This document shows positions 52,775 to 61,888 of a DNA stretch of 64,000 nt, piece after piece (the first letter of the stretch is position 1; the number at the start of each line of letters is the position of its first letter). This stretch comes from Sulfurospirillum oryzae (GTDB lineage: Bacteria > Campylobacterota > Campylobacteria > Campylobacterales > Sulfurospirillaceae). Position numbers and translations under genes: made by a program. Location of the stretch: NCBI RefSeq assembly GCF_025770725.1, contig NZ_JANZKZ010000002.1, positions 248,001 through 312,000 on the forward strand, given 5' to 3'. The notes beneath the pieces are model-generated. The model worked only from the letters and a program-made list of their open reading frames with translations. It was not told the DNA's origin and did no database searches.

Positions 52775-54388
52775 ATGGAATTAAGTGTTGAGAATGTCCG
52801 TGTTTATCATAAAAAAAATTTAGGCATTGCTGGGGCTAGTTTTTCCGCCCTTGAGGGTGAGATCATCGGCTTTATTGGAGCAGATGGTGCGGGCAAAAGC
52901 TCACTCATTCATGCCATAGCGGGGGTCATCCGTTTTGAAGGTGATGTCACATTTAATGGTGTAACCTACCATTCTCCAAAAGAGGCAGAACCGCTTAAAC
53001 CTTCCATTGGACTTATGCCTCAGGGCATTGGTTTGGTACTTTATGATCTACTCACCGTCGATGAACACTTACGTTTTTTTGCCAATATTCACAACATCAA
53101 ACAAGATGCCACTTTTCAAGCGTACAAACTTCGCCTCTTAAAGATGGCAGGACTGGATGCCTTTCAAGACCGACAAGCAGGCAAACTAAGTGGTGGCATG
53201 ATGCAAAAACTCTCCCTTATCTGCACTCTTTTACACCGTCCTAAACTTTTACTGCTGGATGAGCCTACCACGGGTGTTGATCCGCTGAGTCGCATTGAGC
53301 TATGGGAAATTCTTGACGAGATACGTAAAAGTGAAGGGACGATTTCCATCATCAGCACCGCGTACATGCAAGAAGCCGCAAAGATGGATAAAATTTTACT
53401 TTTTGATGAACAAGAGATCATCGCACAAGGCACTTCAAGCGAACTTTTAGACTCTGTTCGTGCCATGAGCTATGTCGAAGGGATTAAAACGCAAGAGCCG
53501 TGTATTCGCACCCTTCATGCGACCTATTGTCTCACGCCTTTAGAAGCAGAGCACGCAGAGCCAAGCCTTGAAGCACTCTTTTTTGTCAATGCCCTTCAAA
53601 AGGGCAAAAAGATGCCACTTATCGAGATTACCAACAAAGAGAAAACCGTTGACTTACCCGATGTCGTTATGGAAGCCAAAGGTTTGACCAAAGTTTTTGG
53701 TAGTTTCACTGCCAATGAAAATGTCGATATGACACTGCATAAAGGCGAAATTTTAGGGCTTTTAGGGGCAAATGGCGCAGGTAAAACAACGTTTATCAAG
53801 ATGCTTTTAGGGCTTCACCCCATCGATGGAGGCGAGCTCACACTGCTTGGAAAGTCGATTCAAACGCAAGAAGATCGTCAGGCGCTTAAAGCCAGCATCG
53901 GTTATGTCAGCCAGCACTTTGCACTTTACAATGACATGAGTGTCGAGGAGAATCTGCTCTATTTTGCTTCCATGAGAGGCATCACTATGAATGTTGCGAA
54001 GAGTCGCATTGCACGTTATGCCCTAGAATTGGGCTTTGATGAATACCTCAATGCAATGCCTCAAGAGTTACCACTCGGCATCAATCAGCGTTTTTCACTT
54101 GCCTCTGCACTCTTGCATGAGCCTGTCATTTTGTTTCTCGATGAGCCAACCTCAGGTGTCGATGCTATCGCACGAGCAAAATTTTGGGAGCTTCTCAGAG
54201 CGCTTAAAGAGCGTTGGGAAATCGCCATTTTAATTACCACACACTACATGAGCGAAGCAGAATTTTGCGATCGTGTGGTGTTATTGCGCCAAGGCAAAAA
54301 GATCGCCGATCATACCATTGCGGAGTTTTACGCAGAACATCCCAAAGCGCAAAGTTTTGAAGAGATTTTCTTGGAGTACTACCGATGA
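52775..54388 (+). CDS. ABC transporter ATPase with two nucleotide-binding domains (RbbA/YhiH-like)
   Basis: 537 residues. Domain 1 has Walker A GADGAGKSSL, signature LSGGMMQKL and Walker B LLLLDEPTTGVD. Domain 2 starts near residue 300 with GANGAGKTTF and Walker B ILFLDEPTSGVD, but its signature is LPLGINQRF, the variant usual in RbbA-like proteins. It powers export through the two permeases encoded next, of drugs, metals or envelope components; substrate unknown. It overlaps the following gene by four bases. Confidence 0.92.
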   Translation: MELSVENVRVYHKKNLGIAGASFSALEGEIIGFIGADGAGKSSLIHAIAGVIRFEGDVTFNGVTYHSPKEAEPLKPSIGLMPQGIGLVLYDLLTVDEHLRFFANIHNIKQDATFQAYKLRLLKMAGLDAFQDRQAGKLSGGMMQKLSLICTLLHRPKLLLLDEPTTGVDPLSRIELWEILDEIRKSEGTISIISTAYMQEAAKMDKILLFDEQEIIAQGTSSELLDSVRAMSYVEGIKTQEPCIRTLHATYCLTPLEAEHAEPSLEALFFVNALQKGKKMPLIEITNKEKTVDLPDVVMEAKGLTKVFGSFTANENVDMTLHKGEILGLLGANGAGKTTFIKMLLGLHPIDGGELTLLGKSIQTQEDRQALKASIGYVSQHFALYNDMSVEENLLYFASMRGITMNVAKSRIARYALELGFDEYLNAMPQELPLGINQRFSLASALLHEPVILFLDEPTSGVDAIARAKFWELLRALKERWEIAILITTHYMSEAEFCDRVVLLRQGKKIADHTIAEFYAEHPKAQSFEEIFLEYYR

Positions 54389-55503
54389 AACTGGGTGTTG
54401 TTAAAGCGTATGTGCTCAAAGAACTCACGGAGATTATAAGATCACGGCTCATCATCATGGTTTATTTGATGCCAACGATGGTGTTGGTTTTGTTTGGCTA
54501 TGGCATTCGTATGGAAGTAACAAGTGCTCGCACACTCATCATCGACAATGACCAGAGCCACTATTCGCAGCTTCTTGTGAGCAAGTTTGAACACTCCAAA
54601 TACTTTGATGCTACCATCGAAAAACGAGGCGAAGCTAAGGCTCTTGATGAAATTCACAAAGCAAAAAGCGACATACTCATCATCATTCCTGAAAGCTTTG
54701 AAAAACGACTTCTGCACAGGCAAGCCACACAAATTGGCGTGTTTGTCGATGCCGCCTTCCCGATGCGAGGCTCAACGATGGAGAGCTATGTCAAAGGTGT
54801 TGTTCTTGATGCTGCTAGCCAGATGTTAGAGCGTTTAGGGGGCAATGTTCCAACGATTAGCATTAACCAGCGTACACTCTTTAACCAAGCGATGCGTGAT
54901 GAAGATGCCATCGTTCCAGGGCTCATTGGGCTTGTCATGCTTATTGCCCCTGCGATTTTGAGCGCACTATTGATCGTTAAAGAGAAAGAGAGAGGGACTA
55001 TCTTTAATTTTTATGCCTCACCTGTCTCTAAAGGGGAGTTTATCGCTGCGAAGTTGATTCCTGTTTTTTTGCTGCATTCCATCAATATTTTTATTCTATT
55101 TCTCTGGGCAACGTACCTGTTCGAAGTGCCATTTCGAGGCAGTTTTTTGCTCTATTGGCTCACGTCTGAGCTTTACTTGGTGATTAGTCTCTCCATTGGT
55201 ATGCTCATCTCCATCATCACACGCACGCAGATCGTAGCGGTGGTTCTAACGGTCATTGTCACTATCATCCCAGGGTTTTTGTATTCAGGTATTTTGATGC
55301 CAATCTCTTCGATGGTGGGTGTTTCTCGCTATGAAGCACACGTTTTTCCTGTTATGTACTACAACCACATTCTCTACGATGTCTTTTTAGTGGGTGAGGG
55401 GTTGGCTTCGTCTAAAACAGTGACGTACATTTTCATCTTGGCGTTGTATGCTTTTTGTATGCTCACCCTTGGTAGTTTTTTGCTCAAAAAGGAGCTACGA
55501 TGA
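54385..55503 (+). CDS. ABC-2 type permease (YhhJ-like), first copy
   Basis: 372 residues with one N-terminal helix, a roughly 150-residue periplasmic domain (from about residue 40) and five C-terminal hydrophobic helices, the ABC-2 arrangement. KEKERGTIFNFYASPVSKGEF is the conserved cytoplasmic coupling segment. Start ATG overlaps the ATPase stop as ATGA-type coupling, and its own stop overlaps the second permease by four bases. Confidence 0.9.
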   Translation: MKLGVVKAYVLKELTEIIRSRLIIMVYLMPTMVLVLFGYGIRMEVTSARTLIIDNDQSHYSQLLVSKFEHSKYFDATIEKRGEAKALDEIHKAKSDILIIIPESFEKRLLHRQATQIGVFVDAAFPMRGSTMESYVKGVVLDAASQMLERLGGNVPTISINQRTLFNQAMRDEDAIVPGLIGLVMLIAPAILSALLIVKEKERGTIFNFYASPVSKGEFIAAKLIPVFLLHSINIFILFLWATYLFEVPFRGSFLLYWLTSELYLVISLSIGMLISIITRTQIVAVVLTVIVTIIPGFLYSGILMPISSMVGVSRYEAHVFPVMYYNHILYDVFLVGEGLASSKTVTYIFILALYAFCMLTLGSFLLKKELR

Positions 55504-56579
55504 AGATCTTTTGGGCAGTTGTGGGGAAGGAGTTACTGAGCTTCATACGCTCATGGCAGTTAGTCTTTGTAGTGCTGTATGCCTTTAGTTTTGAAGTGTA
55601 CATCGCAGGCAGTGGCATCGAGCTTAAACCTCGTAATATCGCCGTGGGTTATATCGATGCAAGCGGAGGAGGGCTAAGTCAGAAATTTTTGAGTTACTTC
55701 CACGCCCCTGAGTTTTTAGAACCTATTTTATTTGAATCGCAAGAAAAACTCTCTCAAGCGGTGTTTGATAAAGAGATAATGGTAGGCTTAGTGTTTGATG
55801 ATACCTTTGAACAAAATTTTCGCAAAAATCATCATACTAGCTTGCATGTTTTACTTGATGCTACAGCCGCTTCGCAAGCCTTTACGGCGCTGAGCTACTT
55901 GCAAAACATAGCGATCAATTTTACAGCACGGACTTTTCCAGTCGAACTTGTAACGCACAAACTGTTTAACGAAAATGCAGACAATCATACCTTTATGGCG
56001 CTTACGGAACTGCTCTCTATTGTAACGCTTTTATCGGTTATTTTAACAGCGGTTGTGTTTGTAAAAGAGAAAGAAGATGGCACATGGGACATCATGCTTT
56101 TAATGCCAGTGAATGCAAAAATCATTATTCTCGCCAAATCTTTCTCGCAGGTTATCGTTGTTATGGTGGGTATTGTTATTTCAGTAGGGTTTGTGATCTT
56201 TGGTGTTTTTGATACGCCTATCAATGGCTCATTTTTCGCTTTTATGTTACTGAGTTTTCTCTATGCCTTCACGGGGACTGGCATTGGGCTTTTCATTGCT
56301 GCGATTGCCAAAGATGTAATGCAAGTGGCTCAACTTTCCATCGTCATCATGTTACCACTCATTTTTCTCAGTGGGGCATGGACGCCGATTTATGCAATGC
56401 ATCCGCTATTGCAGAAGTTTTCACTGATCTCTCCACTACGTTATTACATTGAAGGAACGGAGAGTATTTTCTTTAGAGGAACCCCTTTTTTAGAGCTATA
56501 TCCGTACTTTTTAGGGGTAATATTGGTGGGGAGTGTGGTGTATCTGATAGGATTTCGTAAGATTGGGCGGTTGTTTTGA
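55500..56579 (+). CDS. ABC-2 type permease, second copy
   Basis: 359 residues, the same topology as the preceding permease, with coupling segment KEKEDGTWDIMLLMPVNAKI and the C-terminal IVIMLPLIFLSGAWTPIYAM helix. The two permeases probably form a heterodimer served by the double ATPase, with HlyD and TolC completing the tripartite pump. It is the last gene of the operon; two hairpins follow. Confidence 0.9.
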   Translation: MKIFWAVVGKELLSFIRSWQLVFVVLYAFSFEVYIAGSGIELKPRNIAVGYIDASGGGLSQKFLSYFHAPEFLEPILFESQEKLSQAVFDKEIMVGLVFDDTFEQNFRKNHHTSLHVLLDATAASQAFTALSYLQNIAINFTARTFPVELVTHKLFNENADNHTFMALTELLSIVTLLSVILTAVVFVKEKEDGTWDIMLLMPVNAKIIILAKSFSQVIVVMVGIVISVGFVIFGVFDTPINGSFFAFMLLSFLYAFTGTGIGLFIAAIAKDVMQVAQLSIVIMLPLIFLSGAWTPIYAMHPLLQKFSLISPLRYYIEGTESIFFRGTPFLELYPYFLGVILVGSVVYLIGFRKIGRLF

Positions 56580-56590
56580 TTTAACAACGC

Positions 56591-56655
56591 CAAACAAGCC
56601 AAACTTGTTTGACTACGTTACACTAGATACTAAAGCTTGCCAACTCACGTTGGCA
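56591..56655. terminator. Two tandem hairpins between convergent operons
   Basis: First hairpin 56591-56611 with perfect stem CAAACAAG / CTTGTTTG and 5-base loop. Second hairpin 56638-56655 with perfect stem TGCCAAC / GTTGGCA and loop TCAC. Neither has a T-run directly after it on the plus strand. They lie in the 105-base gap between the permease and marC, 17 bases from a TTACATGTAA copy. Confidence 0.55.
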
Positions 56656-56684
56656 GAATCGTTTGATGTATTTACATGTAAAGA

Positions 56685-57290
56685 TTAATGTAAAAAGTTT
56701 TTGATGCCTGTAAAGATAAGTTGAGCTGAGAGTGCTGCAAGCACAAGTCCCGTGACTTTACTAAAAACAACAAGTCCCGTACGACCAATGAGTCTTTCAA
56801 TATGCCCTGAAAGATACAGCAACAATCCAATACTAAAAATAGCCGATAAAAGCGCACTTGACCCCAAGAGCAAGTCTTCAACACTGTTCATATCTGCACC
56901 CATGACCATTAAAGCACCCACAGTTCCGGGTCCTACAGTGACAGGAATCGCCAAAGGGACGACGGCATGTTTTAAGATGTCTGTTTTGCAGGTAGGTTCT
57001 GCGTTAATGTCTTTTTGCACCAAATCAACAGCGGTTAAAAAAAGAAGTGCACCCGCACCAATACGAAAGGCATCAAGGGTAATGCCAAAAAGTTCAAAAA
57101 TATATTTTCCAAAAAAGAGAATAATCAGACACGTGATTGAAATGGCAAGGGTTACTTTAATTGCAAGGCGCTTTTTGTCGCTCTCATCAATGCCCTTTGT
57201 CATCGATAAAAAAATAGTCGTAACAAAAAAGGGTGTCATAATGAAAAAGAATTTAACATAAATCGCAAAAAAAGCTGAGAGGTTACTCAT
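56685..57290 (-). CDS. MarC family integral membrane protein
   Basis: 201 residues with six hydrophobic helices and the MarC/UPF0056 pattern: FFIMTPFFVTTIFLSMTKG near the N terminus, FRIGAGALLFLTAVDLVQ and VPLAIPVTVGPGTVGALMVMGAD. Despite the name, no role in multiple antibiotic resistance is established for this family, so function is unknown. Single gene, 71 bases upstream of the HD-GYP gene in map terms and on the same strand. Confidence 0.9.
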   Translation of the reverse strand: MSNLSAFFAIYVKFFFIMTPFFVTTIFLSMTKGIDESDKKRLAIKVTLAISITCLIILFFGKYIFELFGITLDAFRIGAGALLFLTAVDLVQKDINAEPTCKTDILKHAVVPLAIPVTVGPGTVGALMVMGADMNSVEDLLLGSSALLSAIFSIGLLLYLSGHIERLIGRTGLVVFSKVTGLVLAALSAQLIFTGIKNFLH

Positions 57291-57361
57291 AGGATTCCTA
57301 TTTATTTTTTGGGATTGTATAGTGTTTTGCGTGAAGAAAAGGTTAAAAGAGTTTTTAATGA

Positions 57362-58333
57362 CTAATTGTGTGTGCAGCTTTTTCCTATGAAGCGTATAAA
57401 GTCATAGAAGAGTTTTTCATCAAAATCATTGATCATCTCTTGTTTCATCATTTGAAGAGACTTGAAAGAGCTAAAGGCATTTTTGTAGGAACGCTTTGTT
57501 GTTAATGCGCTAAAAATATCACAGAGTGAAATTATTTTTGCAAAATCATTGATCTCATGCAGTTTTAAACCATCTGGGTATCCATTGCCACGAGCTTTTT
57601 CATGATGGCTTCGTACACCCATAAGAATATCTTCATTGATTTCATCGTGAAATTTGAGTACATCATAGCTATGGCATGGGTGGCTCTTCATTAGTGAAAA
57701 TTCTTCATCTGTCAGTTTTCCATTTTTATTTATAATTTCATGTGGAATTTTGTTTTTACCAATATCATGCATCATTGCTGCATATCCAATATTGCGAAGA
57801 TTTTCAAATGAGAATCCTAAATAATTTGCAAAGCCTATGACAAAAACGCTTACATCGACGGAGTGGGTATAGGTATAGTAATCATGTGAGCCTATACTCA
57901 TCATGCTTTTAATGGATGTGTCATAATTTAAAATAATGTTTATTGTATGATCGACCAATGTTTTGGTTCGTTCTAAAGATTTTTTAGACTCAGGGTTCTT
58001 TAAAAGATCGTTGATGGCGTCTGAAGTACTTTTGTAAACCAAGAGAGATTTTTCATTGAGCGGAATTGTATCATCAGATGAAATTTTTTTTAAATAGGAC
58101 TCTATGTGGTTATCGTATGATGGTTTTTCGGTAAGATGGATATAAAAATATTCTGATAAATCATTGGTGTTTTTGATGTTATCCGTTAGCTTTTCAGGAT
58201 ATATATCGCCTTTTTCAACAATCAGATGAAACTTATTTTCTCTTTCTAAATAAAGATTGAAATCAAGTTGCATCCCAGGTTTAATAGCACATAATGGTAT
58301 ATTATGAAAAAGCGGTTCACTCAAAACGGACAT
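57362..58333 (-). CDS. HD-GYP domain protein, probable cyclic-di-GMP phosphodiesterase
   Basis: 323 residues, cytoplasmic, no membrane helices. An N-terminal non-catalytic part of about 125 residues precedes an HD-GYP domain with HDIGKNKIPHEIINK, MKSHPCHSYDVL and the diagnostic HHEKARGNGYPDGL. This predicts hydrolysis of c-di-GMP, controlling motility or attachment. The upstream region contains a dyad (58396-58430). Confidence 0.92.
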   Translation of the reverse strand: MSVLSEPLFHNIPLCAIKPGMQLDFNLYLERENKFHLIVEKGDIYPEKLTDNIKNTNDLSEYFYIHLTEKPSYDNHIESYLKKISSDDTIPLNEKSLLVYKSTSDAINDLLKNPESKKSLERTKTLVDHTINIILNYDTSIKSMMSIGSHDYYTYTHSVDVSVFVIGFANYLGFSFENLRNIGYAAMMHDIGKNKIPHEIINKNGKLTDEEFSLMKSHPCHSYDVLKFHDEINEDILMGVRSHHEKARGNGYPDGLKLHEINDFAKIISLCDIFSALTTKRSYKNAFSSFKSLQMMKQEMINDFDEKLFYDFIRFIGKSCTHN

Positions 58334-58395
58334 ACATTTAAGCCTTGTTGGACTCGAATTTTAAATACAAACAAATAATCCTATCAAACTTTCAA

Positions 58396-58430
58396 TCACA
58401 AATGAGACACATTAAATCAATGATTTGTGA
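58396..58430. promoter_or_regulatory. Nested dyads in the divergent region before the HD-GYP gene
   Basis: TCACAAAT-N19-ATTTGTGA, a perfect 8-bp repeat, with AAATCA-A-TGATTT (58414-58426) nested in its right half. Its orientation is opposite to a CRP site (TGTGA-N6-TCACA), so it is not a standard one. It may be an operator or a hairpin. The rest of the 223-base gap shows no further pattern. Confidence 0.35.
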
Positions 58431-58556
58431 CCATTTTATAACTTTATCCATGACATCGGCATTTTGAATAATGAAATACGACTTGTATGGGTACAAAAAC
58501 TTATAAAGAAGCGCGTAATAAACACTTTTTCAGTTCCTCTTTGGCAGAATGATCAC

Positions 58557-59162
58557 ATGAAAAAAGAGATACTTTACCTAATCGAATACTTAGCGAAGAG
58601 CGAAAATGAGCAAGAGAGAGCTTTTTATGAACTGTTGGTTCAAAACCTCGCTTCACAAGAACTTTATTCGCCTACAAAATTTACACAAGCGCAAATTGGC
58701 TCATTGATGTCTCGACAAGGGTTTTGTGCTCCTTCACATTTTGTTGAGGGCACAAAAGCACTTGATGCCGCTTTTGAAGCTGCTTTGCCTAAACCACTGC
58801 AAGAAGCAAAGAAAAGCCTTTTTATGACACTTTTAAGTGTTAACTTTCCTAAAAAGAAAGGATTTTTAAGTGTCTCACTAGACCTTTTTCTCTCTCAACT
58901 TGAGCCTGTAGAAAAAAGCATTTATGAAAATCTTTTGGCCTATGTCGCTGGACTCAACCGTGCCCTTGCGCTTTTTTTTATTTTAGGCAAAGAAGATACA
59001 CAAAACTTTACACCAGAACATTTAGTGACATTTGCGGAATCTTTACATGGTAAGCTTTTGGAGTTTCTTTTTAATGAAGAAGAAAAAGCCTTACTGAGTC
59101 AAGGTCTTAAAGAGTTGCTTGGTGTTTACCTTAGCCTATATGGCAAATATCTTTACATGTAA
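58557..59162 (+). CDS. Unknown helical cytoplasmic protein
   Basis: 201 residues from the chosen ATG; the open frame runs 31 codons further upstream but without a ribosome site or protein-like composition. It is helix-rich with one molecular-chaperone-like look (TorD/DmsD-like: SLFMTLLSVNFPKKKGFLS, FILGKEDTQNF). I cannot assign it confidently. TorD-like chaperones assist molybdoenzyme or Fe-S protein assembly and are often of about 200 residues. The stop is the TAA of a TTACATGTAA copy (ends YLYM). The DUF1847 gene follows closely. Confidence 0.65.
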   Translation: MKKEILYLIEYLAKSENEQERAFYELLVQNLASQELYSPTKFTQAQIGSLMSRQGFCAPSHFVEGTKALDAAFEAALPKPLQEAKKSLFMTLLSVNFPKKKGFLSVSLDLFLSQLEPVEKSIYENLLAYVAGLNRALALFFILGKEDTQNFTPEHLVTFAESLHGKLLEFLFNEEEKALLSQGLKELLGVYLSLYGKYLYM

Positions 59163-59174
59163 AAGGATTTGCAG

Positions 59175-59834
59175 ATGAAAGAAGATGAAAAAGAGCTCAG
59201 TTGTGCCGAGTGTGGAACGCTGAACTGTCATAAGCACGAAAGCCGTTATCCTAAGTTTTGTTTGACGACCAATGTCGATGAGAAGATGCTAGAAGAGTCT
59301 CTTGAATGTTATAAAGATGAAGATGGAATTGATCGTAAAATTGCGCTGGCAGCCGCTGACATTGAGGGTAAGTACTATGGACAGCTCACACGCGTTGAAG
59401 AGATTTTGGCATTTGCAAGGCGCATTGATGCGAAGAAAATTGGCATTGCCTCATGCGTAGGACTCGCAGCTGAGTCAAAAGTCTTTGCAGAAATTCTCAA
59501 AGTTAACGGCTTTGAAGTTTTCATGGCGATCTGTAAAGTAGGCTCACGTGATAAATGTGAAATAGGACTCAAAGAAGAGCAAAAAATTCGCCCCAATACC
59601 TTTGAGCCTATGTGCAATCCTATACTTCAAGCTAAGTATCTAAACAAAGCCAAAACAGATCTCAATGTCATTATGGGTTTGTGTGTTGGTCATGACTCGC
59701 TTTTCATCAAATACGCCAAAGCAACGACAACGTATCTTGTTGTAAAAGACCGTGTTTTAGGGCACAACCCTGTCGTTGCACTTTACACCACAGGTACATA
59801 CTACAAAAAACTTTTAAGCCCAAAAGAGTACTAA
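59175..59834 (+). CDS. DUF1847 family cysteine-rich metal-binding protein
   Basis: About 219 residues. The N terminus CAECGTLNCHKHESRYPKFC is a zinc-ribbon-like or Fe-S cysteine cluster. Later cysteines occur in IGIASCVGLAAES, MAICKVGSRDKCEIG and FEPMCNPILQA, matching the DUF1847 layout. Function unknown; the family occurs mostly in anaerobes. ATG chosen because AAAAGGA lies seven bases before it. It may be co-transcribed with the preceding gene, 12 bases away. Confidence 0.82.
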   Translation: MKEDEKELSCAECGTLNCHKHESRYPKFCLTTNVDEKMLEESLECYKDEDGIDRKIALAAADIEGKYYGQLTRVEEILAFARRIDAKKIGIASCVGLAAESKVFAEILKVNGFEVFMAICKVGSRDKCEIGLKEEQKIRPNTFEPMCNPILQAKYLNKAKTDLNVIMGLCVGHDSLFIKYAKATTTYLVVKDRVLGHNPVVALYTTGTYYKKLLSPKEY

Positions 59835-59848
59835 ATTCTTTACATGTA

Positions 59849-59880
59849 AAGAGCAAGTTCAATAAACTTGGCTTGTTCTT
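59849..59880 (+). terminator. Intrinsic terminator after the DUF1847 gene
   Basis: Nine-pair stem AAGAGCAAG / CTTGTTCTT with one G-U pair, followed by ATTTTATATTT. It directly adjoins a TTACATGTAA copy (59840-59849) and reaches the stop of the convergent Fe-S gene. Confidence 0.65.
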
Positions 59881-61150
59881 ATTTTATATTTGCCAAAAGT
59901 TTTGCAAAATAACGCGATTTGATCTGTTCACTTGCCATGATCTGTTTAATTGGTGGCAGTTTGAGCAGGACTCCTAAAATAGCTGCCATAGCGCGGTGGT
60001 TCCAAAGTGCTTGATTATCAAAAATGAGATCTTGCAGTTTCCCTCGCTCTATCGCCATCATAACCGTTTTATGTGCGGTATTGATGGGTGTAATGATGCG
60101 TTTAGCACGCTCTTTGAGAGAGATAACATGATCTTTGCACGTCGTGACACATACCCCACAACCCAGACAGCGATTTTCATCCAGAGTCGCTTTCATTTTT
60201 TTAGGTTTTTGCGGATCGTGTGCTGAAACCATTGAGATAGCCTCCACAGGACAAGCCTGAGCGCATTGGCAACAACCATTACATGTCAGATCAATTTCGG
60301 GTAAAAAATTGGTGGTTTCCACAGGATTTAAAAAAGCAAAACGACGAGCGGCGGTGAGAGCTTCACAACAACAACTACAACAGTTGCAGATAAAATTAAC
60401 TCCGCTTTGAGCATTTTCTCCAAACTGTACCAACTTATGCTCTCTTGCTTTCTCTAGCAGTTCTAACCCTTCACTTTTTTCTACGAGTCTTGTGTAGCCA
60501 TATTTTGAAAGAGAATGTGCAGTGTTGCCAAATGTCATACAAATATCGATAGGAGCGTCGCAAGCCGTTCCTAGATGTTGTTTTTTATGTCGGCAATAGC
60601 ACATGCCAACACCCATATATTTGGAACTTTCAATGATATGTGAAGCACGTTCATAATCAAGCACATGTAGGCTATTTTGAGGCGAGAGTGCATTTTCATT
60701 GACAAAGGCTCGACCAGGTTTTGTCTCCCCCGTAAAGAGTGCTTTGATGAACTCCTCTTCTACACTAAGGTATTGGTAAAAAAGCTTCGAAATAACGGTT
60801 TGATCGACATGCCCACCTGTGCGCATTAAGGTAAACTCAAAAAAACCAGCCATAGGAGGAGGGAGCACATACGTAGAGCTTCCTTCTTGTTCAATGTCAA
60901 GAAGTAGTGCTTTTGAGCAGAGCGTATCGAGTGTTTTTTGTGCTTCTAAAACAGTTACTTTCCAAATTTGGGCAGCCGTTTGAGTCTTAAAAGGCTTAAT
61001 GGGAAGAAGTGAAACTAACTGGGCTTCTTTGGGTGTAAAAAGAAGGCTTAGAATTTCATAGAGGGTTTGTGAAGGAGGCGCACCTAAAGGAAAGCGGTTG
61101 AGTCTTTCAATAAGATGCGTATAACCTTCACGGGATGTGAGATGTGACAT
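59879..61150 (-). CDS. Cytoplasmic 2x[4Fe-4S] protein with extra cysteine clusters
   Basis: 423 residues. Order: a winged-helix-like N terminus (RLNRFPLGAPPSQTLYEIL, AAQIWKVTVLEAQKTLDTL), a cysteine motif CYCRHKKQHLGTACDAPIDIC around residue 185, a dense cluster FICNCCSCCCEAL, then two ferredoxin motifs, CNGCCQCAQACPVEAI and CLGCGVCVTTCKDHVI. The combination is seen in anaerobes as a 4Fe-4S protein of unknown role; it may couple a redox signal to DNA binding or serve electron transfer, which is inference. No signal peptide. It follows its own 60-base upstream gap, with ATG preceded by AAGGAGTTTGCC. Confidence 0.8.
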   Translation of the reverse strand: MSHLTSREGYTHLIERLNRFPLGAPPSQTLYEILSLLFTPKEAQLVSLLPIKPFKTQTAAQIWKVTVLEAQKTLDTLCSKALLLDIEQEGSSTYVLPPPMAGFFEFTLMRTGGHVDQTVISKLFYQYLSVEEEFIKALFTGETKPGRAFVNENALSPQNSLHVLDYERASHIIESSKYMGVGMCYCRHKKQHLGTACDAPIDICMTFGNTAHSLSKYGYTRLVEKSEGLELLEKAREHKLVQFGENAQSGVNFICNCCSCCCEALTAARRFAFLNPVETTNFLPEIDLTCNGCCQCAQACPVEAISMVSAHDPQKPKKMKATLDENRCLGCGVCVTTCKDHVISLKERAKRIITPINTAHKTVMMAIERGKLQDLIFDNQALWNHRAMAAILGVLLKLPPIKQIMASEQIKSRYFAKLLANIK

Positions 61151-61210
61151 GGCAAACTCCTTATCACAGAGGTATTTAAAACAATAGTCTCAAAATCCTT
61201 ATGGAGAGCT

Positions 61211-61888
61211 TTATTTAAATAGAATGCTTCCTAATCGAACCATATTAGATCCGCAGGCAATGGCAAGTTCAAAATCAGAGCTCATTCCCATAGAGCAGTA
61301 TTTTGCACCATGAGCTTGCAGTGATTCGTAAATTTTATGTGTCGTTTCAAAGCTTTTTTGGATGATGGCAGTATCTTCACAGTGAGCGCCGATACTCATA
61401 ACGCCTTTTAGATGAAGATTTTTACATGTAAGCATGATTTGCTCATACACTTCAAATGCAACCTCAGGCATTACACCTGCTTTTTGGTCTTCATACGCAC
61501 TGTTAATTTGAAGTAACACATTCATCGTTTTATTCTTTACATGTAAACGTTTATCCATCTCTTGAGCAAGCTCTAATGAGCTTAATGAGTGCATTAAAAA
61601 AGGATCAAGATCAATGAGTTGATTGATCTTATTGGTTTGTAAGCGTCCGATAAAATGCCATTCTAGAGGCAAATGCGCAAGTGCATGAACTTTATCGCTC
61701 ATGTCTTGTACTTTGTTTTCACCAAAAGAGCGTTGACCGATGTTGTACATTGCTTCAATCATCAAAGGCGTTGCGCTTTTACTTGCCGCTACGATTTTGA
61801 CGATGTGATGTTGGCTTACATGTAGGCGCGCTTGCTCAATACGAGTGAGAATTTCATCAAATGTGTTTACAAAATTTTTAGTTTCCAT
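61211..61888 (-). CDS. YggS family pyridoxal phosphate homeostasis protein
   Basis: PLP-binding TIM-barrel protein of 225 residues; YggS/PLPBP proteins buffer PLP and affect amino-acid pools. The PLP lysine is in KIVAASKSATP (motif VAVSKxxP in the family). RSFGENKVQDM, WHFIGRLQTNKI and the C-terminal CSMGMSSDFELAIACGSNMVRLG are diagnostic. Start ATG overlaps the rseP stop by 11 nt. Two TTACATGTAA copies. Confidence 0.95.
   Translation of the reverse strand: METKNFVNTFDEILTRIEQARLHVSQHHIVKIVAASKSATPLMIEAMYNIGQRSFGENKVQDMSDKVHALAHLPLEWHFIGRLQTNKINQLIDLDPFLMHSLSSLELAQEMDKRLHVKNKTMNVLLQINSAYEDQKAGVMPEVAFEVYEQIMLTCKNLHLKGVMSIGAHCEDTAIIQKSFETTHKIYESLQAHGAKYCSMGMSSDFELAIACGSNMVRLGSILFK

Noticed and set aside
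56752-57261. 169-codon open frame on the plus strand
   Set aside because: Antisense to marC. Its polar Ser/Lys-rich composition is the complement of the hydrophobic MarC codons.
58396-58430. CRP or FNR binding site before the HD-GYP gene
   Set aside because: The half-sites point the wrong way (TCACA ... TGTGA with 19 to 25 bases between), so it does not fit TGTGA-N6-TCACA or TTGAT-N4-ATCAA.
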